64,000 nt of DNA, taken from NCBI GenBank assembly GCA_963930655.1, contig OZ005621.1, positions 1,351,001 through 1,415,000 of the forward strand, written 5' to 3'. Numbering within the stretch: the first letter of the stretch is position 1; each line of letters starts with the position of its first letter. The translations under genes were made by a program, and so were the position numbers. Source of the stretch: Myrica gale. Taxonomy: Eukaryota; Streptophyta; Magnoliopsida; Fagales; Myricaceae. Shown here piece after piece: positions 21,439 through 34,300 of the stretch. A model generated the notes under the pieces. The model saw only the letters and a list, made by a program, of their open reading frames with translations. It did not search any database and was not told the origin of the DNA.

Positions 21439-22601
21439 CAGTAGCGGAACCAGGATCAAAATTCATGGGTGTCGAATTTTAAAGACGAAATGACAAAAAA
21501 AAATTCTTTCGCAATGCAAAATATTGTCTTAGAGGTACAATGTCGAAAATTAAGGACAAAAACATTAAAAATATTGGAATACATGTACAGTAATATGTAC
21601 TGCAACTGAGAGATGATAATTGGATCATACGAGTTTACATCTTCCGAAAAAGTTGCAAAATGATTTCATTCTCAATAGTTTTAAAAACTCATTGTTCGAT
21701 GTACACTAACATGCAATCATTCATCCATTTATCTATCATATTATTACGCAAATCACTCTTTATGATTTAATCCAAGTTAATTCCCTACTAATTTTAAAAC
21801 TTTAGAACAAATTACAGATGATTATGATGGTTGAGATCTTTATGTCACTGGAGGTTGTCTTTCTTACATTTTTTGGTTACTACCTAGAGAGTAGAGTCTC
21901 TCTTTTTTTCTCCTTTTTTTTCTTTTGACAAAAGGTTACTGGGATGCATTTGTAGTTTACTTTCTCTAGGTTCTATGGATTTGGAATTGAAAGATATTCA
22001 CATTCTCCAAAGCAACTTCCACACAGAGAGCAACAATTGATGACAAACTATGCTCTGAATAATAAAAACAAAATTTTCAGGATAAACAAGATTTAGTAAA
22101 AGAGTTCATTAAATAAACATATCCCAAAAGTGGTCAGAACTTTGTTTTGGCCTATACAAGGATCCTAAACAAACACAACATTTTTTTAGGTCTCTAATAA
22201 AAATGAAGAAACAAATCAACATAGGGAGAAAAAAATGAAGTGGTCTTGATTGTGAAAAAATAGGAGCAAAGAGTAAATAATTTTTTACTAACATAAATTT
22301 AGTAAGATGGCAGGAAGTTACCCCTCGATTGAAGAACTTGTAATCGATGCAAAACTAAAAATTATAATAATTGTATATTTGCCTTAATTATTATGTAACA
22401 CTAAGAACAAAATCAATGTATAGAAAAAAAATATTTTAGATCCGATACCCATTAAGTCTATTTGACCTGAACTTAATGGGTATCAGACTTGATTAATTTA
22501 TAAAGAAAAACAAAAAAAATTACATTAAATTTTTTTTTGGGGGTGCAATGGGTATCGGTGTATCAGCTGATACCCATCGCACCCCCTTGCTTCCGCCCCT
22601 G
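21439..22601. mobile_element. Non-autonomous hAT element, 1,163 bp, 8-bp target duplication
   Basis: Flanked by GGTCAGCC at 21431-21438 and 22602-22609. It begins CAGTAGCGGAACCAGG and ends CTTGCTTCCGCCCCTG, the CAG...CTG inverted ends typical of plant hAT elements. The right end holds hairpins built from GGTATC/GATACC (for example GGGTATCGGTGTATCAGCTG, followed by its complement). No transposase is recognisable inside. Identical flanks mean it is probably not very old. Confidence 0.88.
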
Positions 22602-25370
22602 GGTCAGCCAAAACTCCACTGTTTGAGTATTAAATTTTTTAGGAGTTATAATTTTAAAGGTACTGAATTCGGTGAAAAAGTAAAAATAGATTATTTTTAA
22701 TATTTATTATAATAAAAAATAATAATGTAACAGAGAGAAAGAGATTATATTATAATTTTTTTTATTGTGTTAAAAGTTTAAGAAAGGTAATATTACACTT
22801 CAAACGCACCTAAGAAAGAGCCGTGATTTTGCCAGTGACTATCGACTACCAAGGCACTTTTAACAAATGAGTGGAAGGCGGATATGAAATTGAAGCTTTT
22901 TAACAAATGGGTAGAAGGCGAAATTATTATCTCAAGCAAAATCGGCATCTAAACCAAGGTTGAACCTACATTTATAGTTAGTCATTTTTTTTTTACATTT
23001 TACAATACTGCATACAAAACTGAAACAGCAGGAGAAGAATGGAAAATTCTGATCAAAACCAGTAAATTACAATTCAAGTAAAAGAGAAAATTAAACAGAG
23101 CCTTGTCTGAAAAAAAAAGCAAGAAATTGCAAATAGAGAGCAAAGTGCAACAGAAAAATTGGAAGGACATGCTTGCAACGCCAAGACATTGACTGGGCTT
23201 AGGTAATAAAATGCAACTATTTTAAATTCTAACTTAATACTTTTCACAGTTGATTTCATGGGATGCTTTAAACATCTAATTAACTCATGAATATGTTTAC
23301 GTCACAATTTTAAGACTTCTTCAATTAATAGACAAAGTATCCCAGGAGCATGTAAGACGGACACATCATATATAATTAAGAAAAGTCTGATAAAGCAGAA
23401 TGTTACAGTAAATCCTCCTTAGAGCTCAAAGGTAGATTCAGAAACCTCCGACAAACACTCATCCAGAGGCAAACTTTGTCAAAGAATCATCTCAGCTGGT
23501 TTGATGTATTGAGAAAATGAACAACATAACAGAAAACTTTGCAAAAGAATCATGAAGAAATCTCCAATGGTTTGATGTAATGGGAGAATGAACATCATAA
23601 CAAACCAGACCAAGAACGTATAATGACTATATACCAACTCCAATTGAATCAAGAAAACAAGAAATAGAAGCCCACGCCATCCAAAGGGAGCAAAGAAGAC
23701 ATAGGATCCTGAATTAGCCACTAGAAAAGGTTCCAATTACCCTCCGGAGTGAGTGATGGGAGTAGTTTCAAAGTGGTCATCTTTAAACACATGAATGAAC
23801 TGTTATGGTAATGAATGCTTCCCCTGCAACAGAAGTACATAACAAGGGGTAAGCCATCCAATGCAAACCCATAAGTTCAAGCGAAGATAGCCCATGAATC
23901 TTATCCGGTAGTAGTCTCCAAATCCCCAAAGAAACTAAGGTAAGAACCCTTAAGCTGGGTAATCTTTCAATGTGGAAACGAAGGAATCAATGGAGAAACT
24001 TTCAGAGTCTTATTGGGAATTGCAAATCCATTGAACCCATTGGCCCTAAAAATTGCAAACAAATAGGGAAAAGTTAACGTGATGGAGGGGAGAATATGAG
24101 AGTAGTTGTGGTGGTCGACGAAGGGTGATTGTGCCGCCTGTGTGCAGGGAGTTTGGAGAGAGAGGGAGACAGAGGCAAACGACTAAGAAGAAATTGAAGA
24201 GGGGGACTAACAACATCGTTTAATATATAAATAAAAAAATTAAAATCTAGTTTCTCGGTAGCATCGACACCGGTTAGACCGAGAATCGAGAAAACTTCCA
24301 AATTTTCCTCAACTAGCACCGACACCGATTAGACCGAGTATCGAGAACCTGGTGCTGGTGCCACCAGATTTTACCTATGGCTTTGAACAGCCAAAATCTC
24401 AAGCCAGCAGAATAACTTTAAGGCTGTCGCTCTTGCCATCCCCGCTTATTCATTGAGTTTCTTTGCAATGCCTCAATCTTGGTATTCGAAGGTGGATAGA
24501 AGTTTTAAAACAATTTGGTGAGGTGTTTAAATCTGAAAAATCAAGAAAGTCTCTCCCTCAAGGCTTGGAGTTCCATTCGGTGATTGATTTCTTTTCTCCC
24601 AAAAGTTAAATATAGCAAACATGTATCTTGCCAAAATTATACTAATTTTTCTTGGAGTTCCATTTGATGTTGGCTTTGGATTAGGCATCTTGCCAAAATT
24701 AGCCCGGTCCCGTTCAAGGGTTGGTCCCAACCAGATCATTACGCTTTTGGACCCTAAAAATTTCCTGAAGGATTGTAAAAACTGAAGAGATCAGGCGTGG
24801 AAAAGGGTTTCTAAAAAGAAGAGATCAGCCAGACACTGAGGTTTAAAACCCAGAACTAATGTTGGCGATTGAGCTCCAGACAAGTCAAATATTCAACAAC
24901 TAGACAACAAGCTTTGGGCAGTTGCTGGTAGTGGGAGGACTGTTTGGAGCATCTAGTTGAGGTACGCATCTGGTAAGCAAAAGCTGCATGCCACCATAAT
25001 CACAAACCAGACTGTAACCACCACTAGTGTTGCACGTTCGATTTCTCCTATCGTCACCACAGCACCACCACCACCAGGTATGGTCAAACTACGAAGCCCC
25101 AGCTCCGAAAGAATTGGCATTCACCATCACATAAGCTCTTTTAGAGATAATGCCATAATGGTATGTCCCCACATGCTCTGCAATTTTCTATTGAACAAGA
25201 AAACGGAGCTGACATTAGGAAAGGTCACTGCAGCTAAAAAAAATATCGAGACAACAATAAACTTGCAGATTCTAGGCCTAGAAGTTATTCCATCATTTTA
25301 CGGGACAATTGGCAGGACCCTGTGTCCCATCGCTGGCTCTCTCTCTCGTGACAAACAAACATAGTGCAGC

Positions 25371-26777
25371 TTAAAATTTGTGCTTCCTCTGTTCGTAGGT
25401 CTCTGTACCCAAAGGAAGTGAATGCAACAACTTCTGGGAGCTCATTGAAGCTGGAATGCGACCAAAATTCCTCGATTCAAAGTCGAAGTTGTAGGCATTA
25501 TGAGTATAATTCCTGTGGTTGAACCCCTGATGATGTGGAGCAGGCACAACAGACGCATCAGCTGATACCCTAAAAGGTGGCAATCTCATCATAGTTGAAG
25601 TGGAGCTCATGTCATAACCACAGAACTGGTAGGGTGGACCTTCATTATGAAATTTTAATTGAGCTTGGTAGGGATTCTCAGGATTCTCAACACTTGGTTG
25701 AGAAGTCGGAACTCTGTAACCATTTGGGTGAGCAAATTGCTGATGCCTCCTAGATGGCATGGAAGCTCCTGATATTGCATTTCCATTGATATTAACCTGT
25801 CTAACTGGAGGAACCTCGCAATGTTGAGGATGATTTTCATGTCTGCCATGGCCTTGAGATGTCGCTTTTCCATGTCTATCAAAATGCTTCCCCTTTCTGG
25901 TGCAGCAGTCTTTCCCAATTGAGATGGTATTATATGATGGAATTGTTTTTGTCGCTTAACGCCTTATAATCATTAGAACTAAGAGTTAGCCTCTAATACT
26001 CAAAAGAGAAATAAACTCACGCACATTGCCTATTCCTTTGGCCCATACCCCCGTGTAGAACATGTCTTTTTCGTCCTCTTCATTGCTCTTGCAAGTTTGC
26101 TGCTGTACCTCGTTTGTGTTTCTCAGCAAGCACTTCTAATCTTTCTGATTCATTACTCCAATGCTGAAACCGTTACAAAGAAAACACACGAGTAATCCAA
26201 CCTCTTGGAAAGACATTACCTGGCGATATGGTGATTCCACTAAAGAATAAGTTACCTGTCTGAAAGTTCTCAATCTATAGAGGTTACGGCCCTTTACAAG
26301 CAATCTATTTATCCCCTTGCTCCATAGAACCTCAACCTTGTAACAGAAACGTTGATTGGGTAGTTAAATTATTAAATGACTAAACATCAGTGTTCAATAA
26401 ATTGTAAAAAAAATGTGGTACTAAAAGCAAATATTTGATTGTCAGCCAATTATTCGGCATTTCATTTAGGTATCCAGTGTGCACAAATTCATCAACCTAT
26501 AATCACTCACTGTAAATGTATGCTGTCGTCTGGCTGCACCATAGCTTTCGTTAACAACCTTCCCAGCAATGGTTCTCTTCCCTAGACGCCTACCATGCCT
26601 TGTCACCTTATTGAACCTGTTTGAAATCAATTCTTTATTTATGAAGAAAAATATAAATTTGGACCCAGGTGAGATATCAAAGATATAAGAAACAACAAAG
26701 AAGAAGACAAAGTATGATCGAGTACTTCTCGTAAACTTTCTGTGTAAACATAACAACATCTCCTTTACAGACATCAC
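25371..26777 (-). pseudogene. C3H62-like gene (zinc finger CCCH domain-containing protein 62 family), 5'-truncated
   Basis: Five exons join in phase: 26726-26777, 26511-26616, 26256-26336, 26109-26163 and 25371-25909. The product reads GDVCKGDVVMFTQKVYEKF, then KRTIAGKVVNESYGAARRQH, TFTVEVLWSKGINRLLVKGR and NLYRLRTFRQHWSNE, as I recall for the C3H62 family, and ends with a long His/Asn-rich exon. The family's N-terminal acidic and SAP-like region should precede GDVC, but 26778-28370 contains only AT-rich MITEs and the 3' end of the kinase gene. So this is either a truncated copy or a gene with a lost or unrecognised first part. All five exons are open, so expression of a short protein cannot be excluded. 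Confidence 0.6.
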
Positions 26778-27283
26778 CTGTAATACATGAAAAATCTCCT
26801 TAATCGTCTCCTGTCTCCTTTCTGTGTTCGTTTGTAAAAGTATTCTAAAATACAATAGGAATCAACAAATGTACCAAAATTTCAAAAATTCATACACAAA
26901 CATTAATATTTTTTACACAATCTCCACTAACTTTTCACACAAATTACAATACATTTTCAAAAAAATGATAACAAATATTCTCTCTTCATAGTGTTTCACC
27001 TAACTCTAATATTTTTTTATTAAATAATTATAGCAATTCATCTCTCTACAACCTTTTACAAATTCTAACAAAAATTAAATATATTTACAAGTTTTCACCA
27101 ATTTTTACACAAAACCTATAAAATTTTAATCTACGTAAATATTTACAATTATATCGAAATCTTAAAATTTTTTACAAAACCAACATTCCCTAAGATTACC
27201 TTTGAGGAAAACTTCAATAAACTTAACCTAAGTATCCAGAAACCATTTTGTTTATAAAATTAACATGGCTATCACGTGACCAA

Positions 27284-27480
27284 GGCTATGTTTGATTACA
27301 AAAATTTTATACTTCCTAAAATTTTAACACAATAAAAAATTACAATATAATCTCTCTCTCCATCACATCATTACTTTTCACTATAATAAATATTAAAAAG
27401 CATCATTCTCTTCACCTTTTCACCAAATTTAATACTCTAAAATTTTAATCTCCCCAAAATTTTAACACTCAAACACAACC
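27284..27480. mobile_element. MITE, GGCTATGTTTGA ends
   Basis: Bounded by GGCTATGTTTGA and TCAAACACAACC, with CAA on each side as a possible 3-bp duplication. The interior contains CTCTCCATCACATCATTACT, also present in the copy at 27571-27750. Confidence 0.6.
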
Positions 27481-27570
27481 CAAGCAGGATTAATAAGCTA
27501 TTTCATTTGGGGTGCTCCTTGCAATTTCGAAAAATGTCGAGGATCGAGGAAAGCTCATTGTATAGGACTT

Positions 27571-27750
27571 CGGTTGCGTTTGCAAGAAAAAGTTTTACCT
27601 CTTAAAATTTTAATACAATAAAAAAATCCAAATATAATCTCTCTCTCCATCACATCATTACTTTTTACTATAATAAATATAAAAAAATTATCTCTATTCA
27701 TTTTTTCACCAAATCCAATACCCTAAAATTTTACATCTCAAACACACCCG
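27571..27750. mobile_element. MITE, CGGTTGCGTTTG ends
   Basis: Bounded by CGGTTGCGTTTG and CAAACACACCCG. The interior is shared with the 27284 copy (CTCTCTCCATCACATCATTA), in direct orientation. Confidence 0.6.
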
Positions 27751-28370
27751 AAACTCCCCCTCGTTCCCAGCAATTGGGGGGATGTGACAAGTTTTATCTG
27801 TTACATGCGGTAGAAAAGAATTCCCAGACAGGAAAACCGGTCATCAAACTACAGAACGGAAGTCGAAAGAGAGTGGTGATCATATGATCCGCACTCTCTT
27901 ATGATCCGAGTGTGCATAAACTCCTTTAGCTTTGGAAAATGATAAGACGGGAAAAACGAGAAATTTCTGATTAGAAAGAATTAAAAATGGAGTATGTTCG
28001 AGCACGTCAGACCATTCCAATATGTCATAAGATCAAGAATAATTTGTCTGACAAGTGACAACCATTCGAGAAAAACTATCCCCCTGCAGCTAAACAGAAT
28101 TACTTGGAGCTTTACAGAAGAAACGCAAAATTCATGCGCAGCGTGAAGGAGAATTAGGGTCAACTCCAGTCGTGATTGTCTGGAACCATGGCCCTTGAGA
28201 CGATATCTAGACCAGACATGCTGTACTGACCAGAATTGCAATGGCAGATATTCCTGAATATTGAAGGTTTAGGAGGCGTCTTGATCGCCAAGGCCAGCTA
28301 TTTTTCTGGCCAAGACAGTGTAGCACACAACCAATGCTTCTTGGATCTCCAGCGTGGGCTTTCAGTACTG

Positions 28371-31300
28371 TCATTGAGCTTTTGCAATGGTACGGCTAGA
28401 CACACCATGCAACAATTTGACAAACCCAAGGAAACTCAGCTTTCCGTCAGTATGCCTAACCCAATCATGAAGAACAGCATGAACAGGGACAGAAGGGCTG
28501 AGGCCAAGTTCCTGAAAAAGTGTGCACAAAAAAATCGAAGGTCAGTATGCATCGTGTTTGAATTTCACGGGTTTGCATTTCAACCCGTCAGTAAACTTAA
28601 CTTTTTTTTTTTGATAAGTAAGCCAAATTTATTAAACACTAAGGAAAACAAGGAACAACGGAGTCGCCAGTACAAGAGAATGTACTGAGGAACTCAAAAA
28701 AAAAAAAAAAAAACACCCCTCACGAAACACCCTCCCAACAAGAAACTCCTGCCCATACACCAACAAGAAAAACAAAAGCACCCCCAACAAGAACCCGCCC
28801 AAACTGTCCCCCTATCAGACCAGCCCATGGCTCTAAGTGTTCCGATCGATCGAGGGAGCCCCATCATAGTTAACTGAAGACTTCAATCCCTGCAACTCTC
28901 TAATCATCTTCCCCTTTGATTTTCGAGATTTTTTCGAACAAGGCTGCACCCGATCCCGCTCCAACGCTGCAAAGAGATCTCTCAGTTTGTCCTCTTGACC
29001 ACCACACGACAGCCCAACCATATTACCCACAGAGGAAACCATATCTAAAACCCACGCCGGGGATTCACCCTTCATAACGTTACTAGGGACAGAGATAGGC
29101 CCAGCAGACCCGAGCCCATCATGCCCAGCCACAACCAAAACCCCCTCCTCCTGCCCACCTAAGAGGGGCCCAGAGATAGGCCCAGCAGACCCGAGCCCAT
29201 CATGCCCAGCCACAACCAAAGCCCCCTCGTGCCCAGCCCCTCCTCCTGCCCAAGGCCCAGCAAACCCAGCCGAGATAGGCCCATCGTGCCCCCCTCCATC
29301 ATGTCCACCCCCTCCAGCATACACAACCATAGCCCCCGATGGGAGACCCTCGAAAGTGCCTTCGGGCGAAACTTCCGGCGAAAGCTCCGGCGTCTGAGAG
29401 GCCTCCGGGCAGTCGCCATCGACAACAGACGGCGCCGACGAGAGGGTATCCGCCGCCGACGAGTTGCCTTCCCTGCCTCCGAGCTCGATGACCCCCGATA
29501 AGCCATCAGCAAGAGCGCTACCATTATCCGGCGAATACTCCGGCGCCGGAAGGGTCTCCGGGAAGTCGCCAACGACGACGGAAGGCGCCGGCGACTTAAA
29601 CTCCGGCGCCGAGTGGCCTTCCATGCCTCCGAGCTCCACAGAAACGATCGGGTGAACTGCTCCCCCCTCCGTCACAACCAGGGCCCCCGAAAGCCCAGCC
29701 GATGCCTCCATGCCACCCAGCTTCAGCCCAGAAGATGAGGGCCCTTCAAAGAGACGAGGCCCATCTCTTGGGTCCGACCCATTCTCGCTGCCCAACTGCA
29801 AAACACCCACCCCAGTCTCACTACCCAGCTGCAAAATACCCAACCCATTCGCACTTCCCAACAACTCCAATAACTCGTCCACCTCTTTTCGAATACCCAT
29901 CAGCTTTTGCCTCCACACAGACACGACTCCAGCCGCCTCTGCAGTTACAGTCGGGCCCTTGGGAAAAGACATGTCAGAGTTCAAATTTGAAAACGAGACG
30001 TTATGCGTCTCCTTCGTCTTCCCCACTTCATCCCTACTCACTCCGAGCCGCTCCACCGCCGATGACTGGCCCCTTAAACTTTCCCTCAACAGACCCTTCT
30101 TGAGAACATCAACAAACGAGAGCTCTTGACGCTCTCCAGCCCCACCCGATCCCTCTTTCCGGCTATAACTCAGACTGAGGTGAGACACAACCTCCTTAAA
30201 CACATCGGCTAACCTCTTCCAACCAACTCCCCCCTTTCCTTCCGGGACCATAACCACTCCCTGCCTGCGTCCCCCTCCAAACTCGGCGATAGCAACAAAC
30301 CTCCCAGCTTTGTTACTACACCTCTGCGCCAAGAGGCCTCGAGAAGCTTCGTTAAGTTTAACAACAACCTCCTCCGTATTGGCAACCATTTCCAACCGAC
30401 GAACCACGTTTACTATCCAGTCAGCTCCAAACCTCCCAAGGAAGATCAAGCTCGTAACTTTCCGACTCCACTCCGACAGTTGGACTACCCCATTGACAAA
30501 AACTGAGACCCGGAACTCCTTAGCTTCAACACTGAAGCGACGGGAAAAGGACATCAGGACTAACTAACTAAGCTAAGAACAACAATCTGCCGGAAAAACT
30601 GACACGAAAACAACCGGAGCAACCGGACCCTGTGAAGATCTTTAACTGAGATGAATTCATCCAGAGAGAGAGGGGAGGAGGAGAGGAATGGGTATGCTTA
30701 TTTTTGTCCCACTTAACTTAGAACTCAATAAGCATAAAAAAGCTGGTTCACATCGATATCCATGTTAACTCAGGCAACCAGATAAATTTATCTTAAGAAG
30801 TTAGTAAATTATTTCATCCTCAAAAATCACAGATACAAAGTACTGGATGCAATTAAAATAAGAAGCATTTATAGACATACCGAAGCCAACTCCTCGATGA
30901 CAATAGCCCTGTTTCCATCCTTCTCAAAAAGTTCATAGGCACAACGAGCATGTTGCTCCCACCGATCCAGAGCCTCAAGTTGATGCACGCTGAGTGCAGC
31001 TGCACAAAACTCCTCAAAGTCCATCCTTCTATATTGCAATGCATTGAACTGCAACCACAGATTTATCGCATTTTACCATTAAAGCTAAAACCAAAACATA
31101 ATTGCCACATCTGTCACAGTCATCAAGAAACCTACCGCCAGTAGGAAATCAGGGATGCGTGACTCCTTCATAGCATCTGTTGCATTTTTCATCAAGGCCT
31201 GGCAATTGCAAACGTGTGAGAGCATAATTTATAACATTAAGTTTTGTTTAAAAAAAAGGTTCATGGAAAGAAACCAACCACTTTGATATTCTCTAAGCTT

Positions 31301-34300
31301 ATGGTACCATTTTTGTTTGGTTCCAATAGTGCAAACTGCTCCCTCAAATAAGTTAGCTCATCCACAGTCAACGTTTTAGAGAGAGCCTGCCATAACATTA
31401 AAAGGAAAAACCTAGTAAGCTACTAGCCGCCTAAATAATTTGTTTTGCCAGATGCAGATATAAATGACTTAGCTACCTAAATTTAAATGATTAAGCTAGG
31501 AACAGCTAATCATCCAACAGTGGAAAGAAATTTCATACTGGCTCCACAAGAAATCTAATACTTCAAACTAGCATGAAAACTGCCAGAAGAATCGTATTTG
31601 ATAAAGTCTATCCATTTACAAATGGCGTCATATACGCACCCTTAAAGCTGCTTTTCGAAGAGATGATGATCGCATATAAGCCTTCATAAGTTTGAATATT
31701 AGTATATCCAGGGGCACTTTTACGTCATTAGAACTCTTAATCCAACGATGACCTGCAAGAGAAATGTGTGAGCGACACTATAGGCATATAGGAATAAGAG
31801 CTGAAGACGATTGGCAGTGGATGAGGCACGCACTCAAAGCTTGAGCAGCTGTCATTCTTTTTCGTGGGTCTTTATTCAATAGGCGCTTAACAAAATCTTT
31901 AGCCTCAGCAGACAAAGATGGCCAAGGTTGTTCAGCAAAACTTGGATCAGCTTTTAATACAGCACGAAAGATCCCAGACTCACTTCTGGCCCAAAAAGGA
32001 CGGCTACCACACAACAGGATATAAGCAATTACACCAATACTCCAGACATCTGCCTCTGTACTGTAAGATCTATGTAGAACTTCAGGAGCTACATAGTATG
32101 CACTACCAACAATGTCATTAAGCTTTTCATCTGCAAAGCAATTGAAACATGTCAAAACTTTAAAAAAAAAAATTGAAATATGTCAAAACCATTAACACAT
32201 TGAAAGCGCTACGAAACAGCAGGAAGGGCGGCTTATTTATTTAAACAAGGAGGATCTACCTGGTTTCACAAAATCTGACAAGCCAAAATCTATGGCCTTC
32301 AGCTGTGAGTTTTCATCCTTCGATGTGAAGAGAAAATTCTGATGCAGCAGTGAAATAAACTTAGATGAGAGTAAGTAAACAAAAAGGCAGAGACAACAAG
32401 CATTTGAAGTACAAGACTATCAACTTGTTTTTGCAACCATCACTGATCAACTGATTGGGTAAGCAACAACATCAAGTAAGCAGGTTTTTGCTCTGGGAAC
32501 TTCAATAACTTTTACACTCTTGAAAATGGCAGGTTGCCAGCATTGAGTACACTCTAATTCCTCTGATTCCCCCTGCTCTCTAAATTTTTTGAAATCCACC
32601 GTTGTTTGAGAGAGGGGGGAGTGGGAATATGGATTAACAAGAGACAATTACATCAAAGCAGTCATCTGTGTCTAAAGGTGGACCTCCTCACAAAACCACC
32701 TTTTTTTTTGTTCTGTTTTTTGGGAAAGTAAAACCATCAGAATTTATGAAGCCAAAAGGTAGTGAAATAAATAGAATTCTCCACCTCAGGTTTAAGATCA
32801 CGATGCACCACCCCATGGAGATGGAAAAATGCAACAACATTTAGTATCTGTATCAGGACAGCCTTGGCATCATCTTCCGTATATTTTCCACCCCTGCAGA
32901 AGAAAAGGAGCATGTACTTGTAAGGTAAGAAGTACATGATAGCTAATAGCTTTATCAGCTACTGTCAGCTTTCTTTTTCATAAATTTCCTTTTATCTCCT
33001 TGTTCATCAACTTTAACAGGGTCAAACAGTACAGTATTGGACCTTTTTTTCTAGTAGTACAGTATTGGACCTTGCTAGCAAAGAAAGAAGTACCTTGAAA
33101 GTATTCTGTCTAAGAGCTCCCCACCTTCGCATAACCTGAGAGATCCATGACAATTTGTCAGAGCTCATAGAAGTAACATGAGCAATGGATGATAAGCCCT
33201 CGTGCTAGAGAGAGAAAAATCTCGAAGAATATTATCCAAAAAGTAAAGAAACGGTAACAGCTGCCTCTAATCAAACAAAGTAGTAGCAGTTGTCAGAGCT
33301 TACTCCATTACTATATACACGTTTTCATGGTCTTCATACGCATCGTAGAACTGTACTAGATTGTTATGCCCGGTCAATGCTCTCAATATTTTTACCTCCC
33401 TTCTCACATCCTCAATGGCAATGGCAGTGTTCATCTAAAAATATAACGAAAACAATAGTAATCAAATAAGACAGGGTAGCAAAATTCGAAACACAGCACC
33501 AATAAATTAAAACTCGTTCCACTTGGAACAGAGATTCAAAAGAAAAAAGAGTTCCAATGAGATGCAAGTAATCCAGTAAAAGAAGATGCAGCAGTGACTA
33601 GATTTCCTTTGCACCTTGCAAATGTAAAATTTGAAAACAAATGTCCAAGCATATTTTGTAAACAAGTATACAGATATGATATATGTCAACCATGAGTCAA
33701 AAAACAGAAGACTAGATGGGGAAAAGAAAAAAAAAAAGCATGACAGCCACTGCAACAGGAAAATCTCCCACATTGAAAACCTGAACCTATGAGTGTAAGT
33801 AATTAACTTTTCTTATCTTCTCCTAGAACATGCCCCCAGGTTCCTTGAATTGATTCTTCCGAGTTTTTTTTGCATCATTATCTAATACAGAAACTATTTT
33901 CAAAACATCAAAATTGTGTGATTTTTACACTCGGTAAGGAAGCAGAAGATTCTTTTGAATTGATTTACTTCCTCTTTGGAAATTTAAAAATATATAAGAA
34001 AAAGAACATATAACATCAGTCCACTGTAAAATCAACTTTTTTTTTGTTGATTTAACACATTTGCTTGTTCCTATGGAAACAAAAATTTCCTAACCCATTA
34101 TACCAATCAACATTATTCCAAAAGAAAAAAAAAATCAATTGTTAAGAGTAACGTTTTATTCTAATTGGTTTGTTCTAGAGTCTACTACTCCTTAGCCAAG
34201 CCCGACAATTGGTTGACCAAATACATCTCCTTAGCCATCCACGCACGTTCTATTTCAAACAGCAAACGTTAATTCCAATCACTTCACACCTCCACTTCCA

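Larger units (their letters stand above)
20578..25370. other. Gene-poor interval after the SDR gene
   Basis: It contains the SDR 3' leader, a MITE (21177-21373), the hAT element at 21439-22601 and AT-rich unique sequence. Near 24258-24347 a 36-base unit (AGACCGAGAATCGAGAA and its variant) occurs twice. Open frames here, such as 24957-25364 (+), have low-complexity products with no recognised domain, and I do not call them genes. Confidence 0.55.
26778..28370. other. Interval rich in small AT-rich MITEs
   Basis: 26850-27200 has runs of TTTTACAAA-type sequence resembling a decayed MITE; better-defined copies follow at 27284-27480 and 27571-27750. From about 27770 to 28370 the sequence is probably the 3' untranslated region of the kinase gene. 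No gene was found. Confidence 0.6.

Noticed and set aside
29159-30129. Several open frames on both strands inside copy C
   Set aside because: They are shadows of the GC-rich 573-codon ORF1; only that frame matches copies A and B.
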